DNA of 64,000 nt, from positions 1 to 64,000 of the forward strand of contig NZ_WXVV01000026.1 of assembly GCF_013433315.1 (NCBI RefSeq). The letters run 5' to 3'. Origin of the DNA: Pseudomonas crudilactis (lineage in GTDB: Bacteria; Pseudomonadota; Gammaproteobacteria; Pseudomonadales; Pseudomonadaceae). Position 1 is the first letter of the stretch. The number at the start of each line of letters is the position of its first letter. The translations under genes and the position numbers were made by a program. Positions 17,556-26,217 of the stretch are shown one piece after another. The notes beneath the pieces are model-generated. The model was not told the DNA's origin, did no database searches, and was given only the letters and a program-made list of their open reading frames with translations.

Positions 17556-18845
17556 TTAAGGCAACTCGCGGCAGGCGTAGAACGCGCTCAGCACTTTGAC
17601 CAGATGCGCCAGGTCATGGCTGCCGCACAGTTCGCGGATCGAGTGCATGGCGAAGGTCGGCAGGCCGATATCGACAGTGCGCACACCAAGGTGGCTGGCG
17701 GTGATCGGGCCGATGGTCGAGCCACAGCCCATGTCGCTGCGCACCACGAAGCTTTGCACCGGCACTTCTTCGGCCATGCACAGGTGGCGGAAGAACCCGG
17801 CGGTTTCACTGTTGGTCGCGTAGCGCTGGTTGCTGTTGACCTTGATCACCGGACCGGCGTTGAGTTTCGGGCCGTGGTTGGCGTCGTGCTTTTCGGCGTA
17901 GTTGGGGTGCACGCCGTGGGCGTTGTCGGCCGAGACCAGCAGGGATTTCTGGATGGTGCGGACGAATTCATCACCTTCCGGCAGCAGGCGGCGCAGGGTC
18001 TGTTCGAGCATCGGGCCGTCGGCACCGCAGGCCGAGCAGGAGCCGACTTCTTCGTGGTCGTTGCACACCAGCACGCAGGTTTCGTCGGTTTCGGCGGTGA
18101 GCAAGGCTTGCAGGCCGGCGTAGCACGACAGCAGGTTGTCGAGACGCGCGCCGGCGATGAAGTCGCCATTGAGGCCAATAACGGCGGCACTTTGCGTGTC
18201 GTAGAAACTCAACTCGTAATCCAGCACGACGTCGGCGTTCAAGCCATGTTCGCGGGCCAGTTGATCGGTGAGCACGGCACGGAAATCGACACGCTCGTCA
18301 CCGGCAAATTGCGCGAGGATCGGCGGCAGTTCGGTCTGCGCGTTGATCGCCCACCCCTGATTGGCTTCACGGTTGAGGTGAATGGCCAGGTTGGGAATGA
18401 TCGCGATCGGTGCCTTGAAATCGATCAACTGGCTTTCGACCTTGCCGTCGCGGCGGAAGGTTACGCGGCCGGCCAGCGACAGGTCGCGGTCGAACCACGG
18501 TGCCAGCAGCGCGCCGCCGTAGACTTCAACGCCCAGTTGCCAGAAGCCCTGACGCTGCAACTCCGGTTGCGGCTTGACCCGCAGGCACGGGCTGTCGGTG
18601 TGCGCGCCGACCAGGCGGATGCCGCCGTGCAGTGGCGAAGTGCGGCCCATTTTGATCGCGACTATCGAGGAGTCGTTGCGGGTGACGTAATAGCGGCCGT
18701 TCGGCTCGGTGGTCCATGGCTCGCGCTCGTCGAGGCGCACATAACCGGCAGCCTCCAGACGCTGCACCAGACTGGCGGTGGCGTGGAATGGGGTAGGGGA
18801 GGCCTTGAGAAAGTCGATCAGGCCTTGGTTCAACTCTTCGCGCAT
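17556..18845 (-). CDS. apeB: M18 family aspartyl aminopeptidase
   Basis: A 429-residue cytosolic zinc aminopeptidase that removes N-terminal acidic residues. Metal and catalytic motifs are VGAHTDSPCLRVKP, CNDHEEVGSCSACGADG, LVSADNAHGVHPNY and GPITASHLGVRTVDIG. The length matches bacterial M18 proteins. It starts at ATG 18845. An inverted repeat follows it downstream and a REPIN lies upstream, so it looks monocistronic. Confidence 0.94.
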   Translation of the reverse strand: MREELNQGLIDFLKASPTPFHATASLVQRLEAAGYVRLDEREPWTTEPNGRYYVTRNDSSIVAIKMGRTSPLHGGIRLVGAHTDSPCLRVKPQPELQRQGFWQLGVEVYGGALLAPWFDRDLSLAGRVTFRRDGKVESQLIDFKAPIAIIPNLAIHLNREANQGWAINAQTELPPILAQFAGDERVDFRAVLTDQLAREHGLNADVVLDYELSFYDTQSAAVIGLNGDFIAGARLDNLLSCYAGLQALLTAETDETCVLVCNDHEEVGSCSACGADGPMLEQTLRRLLPEGDEFVRTIQKSLLVSADNAHGVHPNYAEKHDANHGPKLNAGPVIKVNSNQRYATNSETAGFFRHLCMAEEVPVQSFVVRSDMGCGSTIGPITASHLGVRTVDIGLPTFAMHSIRELCGSHDLAHLVKVLSAFYACRELP

Positions 18846-18915
18846 AAGAAACTCCAGACAGCAATGGGCGGGAGTTTAACGCATCGGCCGGGGAATTGAA
18901 TCTGCACCGGACCTC

Positions 18916-19004
18916 TGTAGGAGTGAGCCTGCTCGCGATAGCGGTGTGTCATTCAAGTAAGTCTTGTCTGACATACCGCTATCGCGAGCAGGCTCACTCC
19001 TACA
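18916..19004. repeat. REPIN
   Basis: Two REP arms of the TGTAGGAGTGAGCCTGCTCG form, facing each other around a ~29-base spacer, fill the gap between rluA and apeB. The arms are the same subtype as in the copies at 10747 and 51007. Confidence 0.85.
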
Positions 19005-19021
19005 AGGGGTTACGGTGCCTG

Positions 19022-19657
19022 TCAGAACGGTGCGGGGCACTCGAAGCGCAGGCGTTCGCCGGTTTGCGGGTGGGTGAAGCTGAGCATGCTCGCGTGCAGG
19101 CACAGACGCGGCCATGCCGCCAGCGCCTGCTCGTGAGCGTAGAGCCCGTCGCCGAGCAGCGGGTGCCCGATCGACAGCATGTGCACGCGCAACTGGTGCG
19201 AACGACCGGTAATCGGCGTCAGCTCGACGCGACACCAGTCGCCGCAACGCTCCAGCACGCGCCAGAAGGTCAGCGCGTGTTTGCCGAATTCATGATCAAC
19301 CACATGGCGCGGTTTGGTCGGTGGGTCGTAACGCAGCGGCAAGTCGATGCTGCCACTGTCGAGTTCCGGCTGACCCCAGGCCAAAGCGGTGTAGGCCTTT
19401 TCGGTTTCGCGGTCGTGAAACTGGCGCGACAGTTCGCGATGCGTGTCGGCGTCACGCGCAAGCAAAATGATGCCGGAGGTTTCCCAGTCCAGGCGATGGA
19501 CGATGCGCGCTTCCGGGTAGCCGTTTTCCTGCAAACGGGTGATCAGGCAATCCTTGTTGTCGTCGGCGCGACCGGGCACCGAGAGCAGCAACGTCGGCTT
19601 GTTCACCACCAGTACGGCGGCGTCCTGATGGAGGATGTGGATGTTGGACAGCGGCAT
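19022..19657 (-). CDS. rluA: Dual-specificity pseudouridine synthase RluA
   Basis: A 211-residue RluA-family enzyme, the short form without an S4 domain. The catalytic aspartate lies in RIVHRLDWETSGIILLA (about residues 51-67). Other family motifs are LVVNKPTLLLSVPG, EKAYTALAWG, LTPITGRSHQLRVHM and GHPLLGDGLYA. By homology it modifies U746 of 23S rRNA and U32 of certain tRNAs. It lies downstream of minE on the same strand, beyond a strong hairpin, as in other pseudomonads. Confidence 0.93.
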   Translation of the reverse strand: MPLSNIHILHQDAAVLVVNKPTLLLSVPGRADDNKDCLITRLQENGYPEARIVHRLDWETSGIILLARDADTHRELSRQFHDRETEKAYTALAWGQPELDSGSIDLPLRYDPPTKPRHVVDHEFGKHALTFWRVLERCGDWCRVELTPITGRSHQLRVHMLSIGHPLLGDGLYAHEQALAAWPRLCLHASMLSFTHPQTGERLRFECPAPF

Positions 19658-19682
19658 TAAAACAGCCTCGTAACAAATGCCA

Positions 19683-19729
19683 ACGGCGGTTCAGGGCCAT
19701 TCCCGCATGGGATGGCCCTGAACCGCCGT
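19683..19729 (-). terminator. Long hairpin between minE and rluA
   Basis: An almost perfect inverted repeat (ACGGCGGTTCAGGGCCAT and its complement, with a CCC-GCAT-GGG tip) lies just after the minE stop. It probably terminates or attenuates min operon transcription before rluA. No long T-run follows. Confidence 0.6.
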
Positions 19730-19747
19730 CGTACCTGCCGGATCGAC

Positions 19748-20002
19748 TCAGCGATCAGGCAGGGTGATGTTGAGTTCCAGAATCGAGCAACTGCCCTGGC
19801 TTTCCAGTGCAACATGTACGTCGTCGTTACCGATGTTGACGTACTTGCGGATCACGTCGACCAGTTCCTTCTGCAAGGCTGGCAAGTAATCCGGCGTGCT
19901 GCGCTGGCCGCGCTCATGCGCCACGATGATCTGTAGACGCTCTTTCGCTACCGAGGCGGTACTTGGCTTTTTGTTGGCACGAAAGAAGTCAAAAAGGTTC
20001 AT
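19748..20002 (-). CDS. minE: Cell division topological specificity factor MinE
   Basis: An 84-residue protein: N-terminal amphipathic membrane-targeting sequence (MNLFDFFRANKK), the MinD-contact helix/strand (AKERLQIIVAHERG) and the dimeric C-terminal domain (residues 35-84). It stimulates MinD ATPase and drives pole-to-pole oscillation, so that MinC blocks FtsZ only away from midcell. Its start codon overlaps the minD stop (TAATG), showing translational coupling. Confidence 0.97.
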   Translation of the reverse strand: MNLFDFFRANKKPSTASVAKERLQIIVAHERGQRSTPDYLPALQKELVDVIRKYVNIGNDDVHVALESQGSCSILELNITLPDR

Positions 20003-20814
20003 TACCTACCTCCAAACAGGCGCTCGAAGAATCCCTTCTTCTCGACATCGAGGAAACGGTGGGCTTTTTCTTTGCCCAGCAGACGGTCGACGGTATCGCT
20101 GTAAGCCTGACCGGCATCGCTCTGGTCGTCGAGAATCACCGGCACGCCCTGGTTGGATGCCTTGAGCACCGCCTGGGATTCCGGGATCACGCCGAGCAGG
20201 GTTACCGAGAGGATTTCCTTGACGTCTTCAACGCCGAGCATTTCGCCCTTTTCAACACGCTCTGGATGGTAGCGAGTGATCAGCAGGTGTTCCTTGATCG
20301 GGTCTTCGCCACGTTCGGCGCGACGCGATTTGCTCGCCAGCAGGCCGAGCATGCGGTCCGAATCTCGTACCGAGGACACTTCCGGGTTGGTCACGACGAT
20401 CGCTTCATCAGCGAAGTACATGGCCAGGTGTGCACCTTTTTCGATGCCGGCCGGGGAGTCGCAGACGACGAACTCGAATTGTTCCTTGAGCTCCATCAGG
20501 ACTTTTTCCACGCCTTCGACAGTCAGCGCGTCTTTGTCGCGGGTCTGACTGGCGGCCAGTACGTAGAGGTTTTCCAGGCGCTTGTCTTTGATCAGGGCCT
20601 GTTGCAGGTTGGCTTCGCCGTTGACCACGTTGACGAAGTCATACACCACGCGGCGCTCGCAACCCATGATCAGGTCAAGGTTACGCAAGCCCACGTCGAA
20701 GTCGACGATCACTGTTTTGTGGCCGCGCAGAGCGAGGCCGGTACCGATAGCGGCGCTGGTGGTGGTCTTACCCACACCACCCTTGCCGGATGTAACCACG
20801 AGAATCTTGGCCAA
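20002..20814 (-). CDS. minD: Septum-site determining ATPase MinD
   Basis: A 270-residue deviant Walker A ATPase. Visible are GKGGVGKTT (residues 10-18), VIVDFDVGLRNLD, VVCDSPAGIE and the C-terminal membrane-targeting helix FLDVEKKGFFERLFGG. It recruits MinC to the membrane and is released by MinE. The start reads TTG at 20814 (TTG GCC AAG ATT), with GGGGTGA six bases upstream; the conserved MAKILVVTSGKGG N-terminus fixes this start, so minD uses a rare start codon. Confidence 0.96.
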   Translation of the reverse strand: MAKILVVTSGKGGVGKTTTSAAIGTGLALRGHKTVIVDFDVGLRNLDLIMGCERRVVYDFVNVVNGEANLQQALIKDKRLENLYVLAASQTRDKDALTVEGVEKVLMELKEQFEFVVCDSPAGIEKGAHLAMYFADEAIVVTNPEVSSVRDSDRMLGLLASKSRRAERGEDPIKEHLLITRYHPERVEKGEMLGVEDVKEILSVTLLGVIPESQAVLKASNQGVPVILDDQSDAGQAYSDTVDRLLGKEKAHRFLDVEKKGFFERLFGGR

Positions 20815-20983
20815 GGTGTTTCACCCCTAAGGAAGAAGGACTTTTTAGCCCCTGAAAAACATCTCTTGAAAACTACTGCAGTCGGACAGCCTTGGCTGGA
20901 ATTCGGCGTTGAGCCTTTTTCCTACTTCGTTTGAGCCGTTTTCGCTACGTTTTAGAGATGCTTGGAAAATGCGGCAGTATCCG

Positions 20984-21721
20984 TTAAAGCCGAATGATGT
21001 TCAACACGTCGCCCGACAGGCTGACCTGTACGCCCGAGCCCCACATAGGGTCGCGACGCAAATCTTCGGAAACCTTGTAATGACCGGCGATGGAGATCAG
21101 TTCAGCGCTCAATTGCTGACAGAAAATCCGTGCCTTGGTGTCACCCTTCACGCCGGCCAGCGCCCGACCGCGCATCGGGCCGTATACATGGATGTTGCCA
21201 TCGGCGAGAAGTTCCGCCCCCGGACTGACCGAGGACACCACGACCAGATCGCCACCCTGCGCATATATCTGTTGGCCACCACGTACTGGCGTGGTGATGA
21301 CGCGGGTCGGTTTGACCGTTGGCTCCGGCGGTTTTTCCGGTTTCTTTTTGACTTCGGCTTCGGGTGTTTCCAGCGGCCGCTCACGGGCGCCCGACGGCGG
21401 CAATACCGGAATGTCGATGGCGATGGCGGCGGCGATGTCTTCGATGCGGCTGGCGCGAATCGCCAGGGTGCGCAGGCCATGTTGACGGCAGACGCGCATC
21501 AGGCCCGGCAGATCGACGGCACCTTCGCTCGGCGGCAGTTTGTCCAGCGCCAGAACCAGCGGCGCGTTGCTGAAGAAGTTCGGCGCCTGGGCGACTTTGG
21601 CGGCCAATTGCCGATCGAGGCTTTCGAGGTCGTTACGGGCCAGTTCCAGCACAGTAATGGCCAGCATGCTGCCCTTGAGCTGAAATACGGGATCTTGGTC
21701 TAACGGTTCGGTTTGGCTCAT
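20984..21721 (-). CDS. minC: Septum-site determining protein MinC
   Basis: A 245-residue FtsZ inhibitor. The N-terminal domain (FQLKGSMLAITVLELARNDL) antagonises FtsZ. A proline/lysine-rich linker (about residues 110-145) is followed by the C-terminal beta-helix, which dimerises and binds MinD (GDLVVVSSVSPGAELLADG, IHVYGPMRGRALAG). The frame runs further upstream, but the conserved MSQTEPL start at 21721 is used. A 169-base gap separates it from minD. Confidence 0.95.
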   Translation of the reverse strand: MSQTEPLDQDPVFQLKGSMLAITVLELARNDLESLDRQLAAKVAQAPNFFSNAPLVLALDKLPPSEGAVDLPGLMRVCRQHGLRTLAIRASRIEDIAAAIAIDIPVLPPSGARERPLETPEAEVKKKPEKPPEPTVKPTRVITTPVRGGQQIYAQGGDLVVVSSVSPGAELLADGNIHVYGPMRGRALAGVKGDTKARIFCQQLSAELISIAGHYKVSEDLRRDPMWGSGVQVSLSGDVLNIIRL

Positions 21722-21838
21722 GTCGGCATACAACGGCTTGTCACTAAAAGTGCCGAGACTTATAACGAGAACGCCCGCAGGCCGCAAGCCGGGTCGAACG
21801 ATGTAGAATGCGCGGCCACTGTATTTACGGAAGCTTTA

Positions 21839-22771
21839 ATGGATCGCCCGCGTTTTCGAAAAGCATTTTTATCGCCACGCTTCTGGCCGCTCTGGTGCGG
21901 TCTGGGGCTTTTGTGGCTGATCGTGCAGTTGCCGTATCCGGCCTTGCTGACCATCGGTCGAGTTTTGGGCGCCTTGATGTATCGCGTGGCCGGCGACCGG
22001 CGGCGCATCGCCAAGCGCAATCTTGAGCTGTGCTTCCCGGAAAAATCCGCCGCCGAGCGCAAACGCCTGCTCAAGGAAAACTTCGCCTCCACCGGCATCG
22101 CATTCTTTGAAATGGCCATGAGCTGGTGGTGGTCGCGTGAACGTCTGGCCAAGCTGGCCCATGTCGAAGGCCTGGAGCATTTGCAAAAGGCCCGGCGCGA
22201 AGGCAAAGGCGTGATCCTGATGGCGGCGCATTTCACCACGCTGGAAATCGGTGCGGCGTTGCTCGGTCAGCAGCACACCATCGACGGCATGTACCGCGAG
22301 CACAAGAATCCGTTGTTTGACTATGTTCAGCGCCAGGGCCGCGAGCGGCACAACCTCGACTCGCTGGCGGTGGAGCGTGACGACGTGCGCGGCATGCTCA
22401 AGCTGCTGCGCTCCGGTCGCGCGATCTGGTATGCGCCGGATCAGGATTACGGCGCCAAGCAGAGCATCTTCGTGCCGCTGTTTGGCATTCAAGCCGCGAC
22501 CGTGACTGCGACCACCAAGTTTGCTCGTTTGGGTAAAGCGCTGGTGGTGCCGTTCACGCAGGAGCGTTTGGCCGACGGCAGCGGTTATCGCTTGGTGATT
22601 CATCCTCCGCTGGAAGATTTCCCTGGCGAAACCGAAGAGGCCGACTGCATCCGCATCAATCAGTGGGTCGAGAGCGCCTTGCGTGCCTGCCCCGAGCAAT
22701 ATCTGTGGGCGCACCGTCGCTTCAAGAGCCGTCCACCGGGCGAGCCAAAGCTGTACGCCAAACGCGGTTGA
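21839..22771 (+). CDS. lpxL: Lipid A biosynthesis lauroyl-type acyltransferase
   Basis: A 310-residue inner-membrane protein of the LpxL/HtrB family, which adds a secondary acyl chain to Kdo2-lipid A. It has one N-terminal membrane helix (FWPLWCGLGLLWLIVQLPY), the H-x4-E acyltransferase motif in MAAHFTTLEIG, and the later YAPDQDYG and VPLFG blocks. Start ATG at 21839 gives MDRPRFRKAF, the usual N-terminus; the frame is open upstream. It diverges from minC. LpxL versus another late acyltransferase paralogue is not fully settled by sequence. Confidence 0.9.
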   Translation: MDRPRFRKAFLSPRFWPLWCGLGLLWLIVQLPYPALLTIGRVLGALMYRVAGDRRRIAKRNLELCFPEKSAAERKRLLKENFASTGIAFFEMAMSWWWSRERLAKLAHVEGLEHLQKARREGKGVILMAAHFTTLEIGAALLGQQHTIDGMYREHKNPLFDYVQRQGRERHNLDSLAVERDDVRGMLKLLRSGRAIWYAPDQDYGAKQSIFVPLFGIQAATVTATTKFARLGKALVVPFTQERLADGSGYRLVIHPPLEDFPGETEEADCIRINQWVESALRACPEQYLWAHRRFKSRPPGEPKLYAKRG

Positions 22772-22806
22772 TTCACCCATCCTTTTAAGCACCATGGAGT
22801 GTTGCG

Positions 22807-23979
22807 ATGAGCCCAGCTGAACCGGTCACAGGTTTGATTCTTTCCGGCGGCGGGGCTCGGGCGGCGTATCAGGTGGGGGTGCTGGCGGCGATTGCCGAAT
22901 TGCTGCCGGTGGGCGCGGACAATCCGTTTCCGGTGATCGTCGGCACCTCGGCTGGGGCGATCAATGCGGTCAGTCTCGCCAGTGGTGCCACGGATTTTCG
23001 CGCTGCGATCGAGCGTCTCACCTTGTTCTGGCAGGGCTTTCGCAGTCATCGCGTGCTGCGCAGTGACTGGCCCGGGGTTATCCGTCAGGCCAGCCGCTTT
23101 GTCAGCCACAGCCTGCTCGGCCTCGGTCGGCAATTGCCGGTGGCGCTGCTCAACAGTTCGCCGCTGCGCGAACTGCTCAATGAAAAACTGCACATGCCCG
23201 GCATCGCCGAATCGATTGCGCGCAAGCAATTGCATGCGGTGGCGGTGACCGCGTTCGGCTATGAGTCGGGGCAGGCGGTGACGTTCTATCAGGGCGGCGG
23301 CAAGATCGATGCATGGCTGCGGCATCGGCGCATCGGGGTGCCGACGCAGTTGTCGGTGGATCACTTGCTGGCCAGTTCGGCGATTCCGTTGTTGTTCGCG
23401 CCGGTGAAAATTGGCGATGAATACTTTGGCGATGGCGCGGTGCGGCAATCGGCGCCGATCAGCCCGGCGCTGCACTTAGGGGCGAGCCGGGTGCTGGTGG
23501 TGGGTGTCAGCGGCAACCCGCGCGGGCTTGATCCGCAGCAGCCGCTGGAGCGCGCCTACACGGGGCAACAGCCGACGCTGGCGCAGATTGGCGGGCACAT
23601 GCTCAACAGCACGTTCATTGACAGCCTTGAGAGCGACATCGAGTTGCTGCAGCGTCTCAACCAGTTCAGCCACTTGATGCCTGCCGGCACGCCGACGCGC
23701 GAGCTCGGTGTGGCACCGGTGGAGGTGCTGGTAATTTCGCCGAGTCAGCCGATCGATGAGATCGCGGCGCGGCATCGCCAGGAATTGCCGGCGGCGTTGC
23801 GTTTGTTCTTGCGCGGGCCGGGAGCGACCAAGACCAGTGGGGCTGGGGTGTTGAGTTATCTGCTGTTCGAGGCGGGGTATTGCAGCGAGTTGATTGATCT
23901 GGGGCGGCGTGATGCGCTGGCCAAACGTGAGGAGTTGTGCCGGTTTTTGGGCATATCCGAAGCGGTGGTTCCGGCTTGA
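22807..23979 (+). CDS. Patatin-like phospholipase
   Basis: A 390-residue protein with the oxyanion motif SGGGARAAYQVGV (about residues 13-25), the nucleophile elbow GTSAGAIN and the catalytic aspartate in DGAVRQSAP. The C-terminal DUF3336-like half is uncharacterised. It should hydrolyse acyl esters of phospholipids or related lipids, probably at the cytoplasmic face because no signal peptide is seen. It follows lpxL by 35 bases on the same strand. Confidence 0.9.
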   Translation: MSPAEPVTGLILSGGGARAAYQVGVLAAIAELLPVGADNPFPVIVGTSAGAINAVSLASGATDFRAAIERLTLFWQGFRSHRVLRSDWPGVIRQASRFVSHSLLGLGRQLPVALLNSSPLRELLNEKLHMPGIAESIARKQLHAVAVTAFGYESGQAVTFYQGGGKIDAWLRHRRIGVPTQLSVDHLLASSAIPLLFAPVKIGDEYFGDGAVRQSAPISPALHLGASRVLVVGVSGNPRGLDPQQPLERAYTGQQPTLAQIGGHMLNSTFIDSLESDIELLQRLNQFSHLMPAGTPTRELGVAPVEVLVISPSQPIDEIAARHRQELPAALRLFLRGPGATKTSGAGVLSYLLFEAGYCSELIDLGRRDALAKREELCRFLGISEAVVPA

Positions 23980-23992
23980 GATTTGTGGTGCC

Positions 23993-24092
23993 GCCATTCG
24001 CGAGCAAGCTCGCTCCCACAGGGTTCGGCGTCGTATGCGGCATTTGCATTCAACATAGAACCACTGTGGGAGCGAGCTTGCTCGCGAAGGCG
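23993..24092. repeat. REPIN
   Basis: Two REP arms (TTCGCGAGCAAGCTCGCTCC at 23997 and its complement at 24065-24092) around a 44-base spacer lie between the convergent phospholipase and Tsx-like genes. Confidence 0.85.
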
Positions 24093-24112
24093 TCCATACG
24101 GACGCCGCCGGA

Positions 24113-24898
24113 TCAGAAGTGGAACTTCACCAGGAAGCTCGTGGTGCTCTGATTGGTCTTGAACGCACCGGTGTCGTCGATGCCGTACTTGTCTTTCCAG
24201 TAGTCGTATTCCACACCGACATACAACTGCTTCTCGCCGAAACTCAACGCCTTGCCCAAGTCGTATTTGACCTGTGGGTTGAAGTGCAGGTTGGCGTGGT
24301 AATCGCCTTTGGAGTTGGAGTCGTTGTCGGTGACCCAGTCCATGAAGCCGTCGATCAGGATGTCCGACTTGCCGACCGGGATGGTATAGGACCAGACCGG
24401 GGTGATCTGCCAGACGTTGTCACCGGCGCGAGCACCTTGGGTGTGACGCTGGTAGAAGTTCAACTGGAAGTAGTCGAAGCCCGGGATCGCCAGGTCGAAG
24501 CCTGGACCGATCAGGTACGACTCGGTGTCGCCTTCGCCGAACTCGTAAGTCATCGCCACCAGCACGTCTTTGATCGGGCCGAACTCGATCTTCTGGTCGA
24601 GCACTTTGCCCAGCGAGATGCGCGGGCTGAACTCGCCGTAGTAGGTGTTCGGACCGTTGCTGAAGTCCTTGCCACCGTTGTAGAAGATCTTGTCGAGGAA
24701 GAAGAAGTTGTCCCCGTACTTCCACGCATCGGCGTGCTCGAAGGTGACGGTCTGCTGGATGCGCGGGTTGACCTGGAAGTCCTTGCCATAGAGGTAGGTC
24801 AGGCTGTTGTTCTGCCACTGCAGCAGGCCCTCGGCCATGGCCTGGCCGCCGGCCAACATTGATCCCGCGAGCATCAGGCTGGTGCACATACGTTTCAT
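24113..24898 (-). CDS. Tsx/OmpK-type nucleoside-specific outer-membrane channel, copy 2
   Basis: A 261-residue beta-barrel precursor. The signal peptide MKRMCTSLMLAGSMLAGGQAMA precedes a mature protein rich in alternating aromatic strands (LLQWQNNSLTYLYGKDF, FEHADAWKYGDNFFFLDK) that ends in phenylalanine (LVKFHF), the outer-membrane assembly signal. It belongs to the Channel_Tsx/OmpK family, which passes nucleosides. It is a close paralogue of the next gene upstream (both 261 aa). Its position in the urate-degradation cluster suggests it admits purine nucleosides or bases. Confidence 0.9.
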   Translation of the reverse strand: MKRMCTSLMLAGSMLAGGQAMAEGLLQWQNNSLTYLYGKDFQVNPRIQQTVTFEHADAWKYGDNFFFLDKIFYNGGKDFSNGPNTYYGEFSPRISLGKVLDQKIEFGPIKDVLVAMTYEFGEGDTESYLIGPGFDLAIPGFDYFQLNFYQRHTQGARAGDNVWQITPVWSYTIPVGKSDILIDGFMDWVTDNDSNSKGDYHANLHFNPQVKYDLGKALSFGEKQLYVGVEYDYWKDKYGIDDTGAFKTNQSTTSFLVKFHF

Positions 24899-25271
24899 TC
24901 GGTTGCTCCCAAAGTAGGTGTTCCACGTTTATTTTTTTAAGATCGGCGCTCTGGTGTGGCGCCTTTTTTCGTTGCTGCAAAAGTCATCCGATCGGTCAGC
25001 TTCGTTGCTGTTAGCAAGAGCCGAGCCAAGGCTTTCGAAAAGCAAAAAAACACCCGCTCGGCTGCTGAAAAACAGTCGATTGAGTGTGTTTTCGGGATGC
25101 CTCGGTACTGACCGGGGCCGGGATAAGTTGGCTTTTCGGTCAGGAATTAAATCCGGGCTTTTTTTTAGACCGAATTCAAGAGGCCGCGGAGAATACTGAC
25201 TCAACGGCCAGGTCTCAAGTGCCCCGCAACAGAGCACCGACGACAGGCATGGGGCACGGTTGCGGGCCATC
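24899..25271. other. Intergenic region between the two Tsx-like genes
   Basis: No gene is seen in these 373 bases. There is a GGCGC/GCGCC stem (24945-24963) followed on the plus strand by TTTTTT, oriented against both flanking genes, and several A/T tracts. It must hold a promoter if copy 2 is expressed independently of copy 1. Confidence 0.6.
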
Positions 25272-26057
25272 TTAGAAGTGCACCTTCACCAGCAGGCTGG
25301 CGGTGTTCTGATTGGTGTCGAAGTTGTGGGTGTTTTCGACGCCGTATTTATTTTTCCAATAACTGTATTCGGTACCGACATACAGTTGCTTGTGGCTCCA
25401 GCCCAAGGCTTTGCCCAGGTCATATTTGATCTGCGGGTTGATGTGCAGGTTGGCGTGATAGGTGCCGCGCGAGTTCTCATCGTTGTCGACCACCCAGTCG
25501 AGGTAGCCGTCAATCAGCACATCGGAATTGCCCAGGGGAAAGCTGTAGGACCAGCCGGGGGTGATCTGCCAGACGCCATCGCCGGGGCGCGGGCCTTCGG
25601 TCTGGCGGCGGAAAATGTTCAGGGTGACGTAGTTGAAGCCGGGCACCTTGAGGTCGAAGCCGGGGCCGATCAGATAGGCCTCACTGTCGCCTTCGCCGTA
25701 CTCGTAAGTCATGGCGAGCAGGACGTCTTTGATCGGGCCGAACTCAAGTTTCTGGTCGAAGATCTTGCCGAACGAGAAGCGCGGGGTGAATTCACCGTAG
25801 AAGGCGTGTGGGCCTTTGTTCGCGTCTTCTTTGCCGTTGTAGAAGATCTTGTCGACGAACAGGAAGTTGTCGCCGTACTTCCACTTGTCGGCGTGCTCGA
25901 AGGTCAGCGTCTGCTGGATCGACGGGTTGATCGCGAAGTTCTTGCCGTACAGATAGCTGAGGCTGTTGGTCTGCCACAGCAGTAAATCGCCGGCCATGGC
26001 CTGACTCGCGGCCAGCAGGCCGCCACTCAACAGAACGTTGGTTTGCGTGCGAATCAT
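25272..26057 (-). CDS. Tsx/OmpK-type nucleoside-specific outer-membrane channel, copy 1
   Basis: A 261-residue beta-barrel precursor with signal peptide MIRTQTNVLLSGGLLAASQAMA and C-terminal phenylalanine (LVKVHF). Strand motifs line up with copy 2 throughout (FEHADKWKYGDNFLFVDKIF, SYLYGKNF), so the pair arose by tandem duplication. The ATG at 26057 has GGGAG seven bases before it; the open frame upstream is ignored. It is separated from the nucleobase permease gene by a REPIN. Confidence 0.9.
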   Translation of the reverse strand: MIRTQTNVLLSGGLLAASQAMAGDLLLWQTNSLSYLYGKNFAINPSIQQTLTFEHADKWKYGDNFLFVDKIFYNGKEDANKGPHAFYGEFTPRFSFGKIFDQKLEFGPIKDVLLAMTYEYGEGDSEAYLIGPGFDLKVPGFNYVTLNIFRRQTEGPRPGDGVWQITPGWSYSFPLGNSDVLIDGYLDWVVDNDENSRGTYHANLHINPQIKYDLGKALGWSHKQLYVGTEYSYWKNKYGVENTHNFDTNQNTASLLVKVHF

Positions 26058-26108
26058 CTGTTGCTCCCTCTTGTTTTTATTGTTTGAGGCAGGGCGTTGC
26101 ACAGTCCC

Positions 26109-26198
26109 TGTGGGAGCGAGCTTGCTCGCGAAAGCGGTGTGTCATTCAACAGGGATGTTGACTGACATGGCCTCTTCGCGAGCAAGCTCGCTCCCACA
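26109..26198. repeat. REPIN
   Basis: Two inverted REP arms (TGTGGGAGCGAGCTTGCTCG at 26109 and its complement ending at 26198) with a ~30-base spacer lie between the permease gene and the Tsx-like gene. Confidence 0.85.
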
Positions 26199-26217
26199 GG
26201 GATAATCGGTAATGCTG

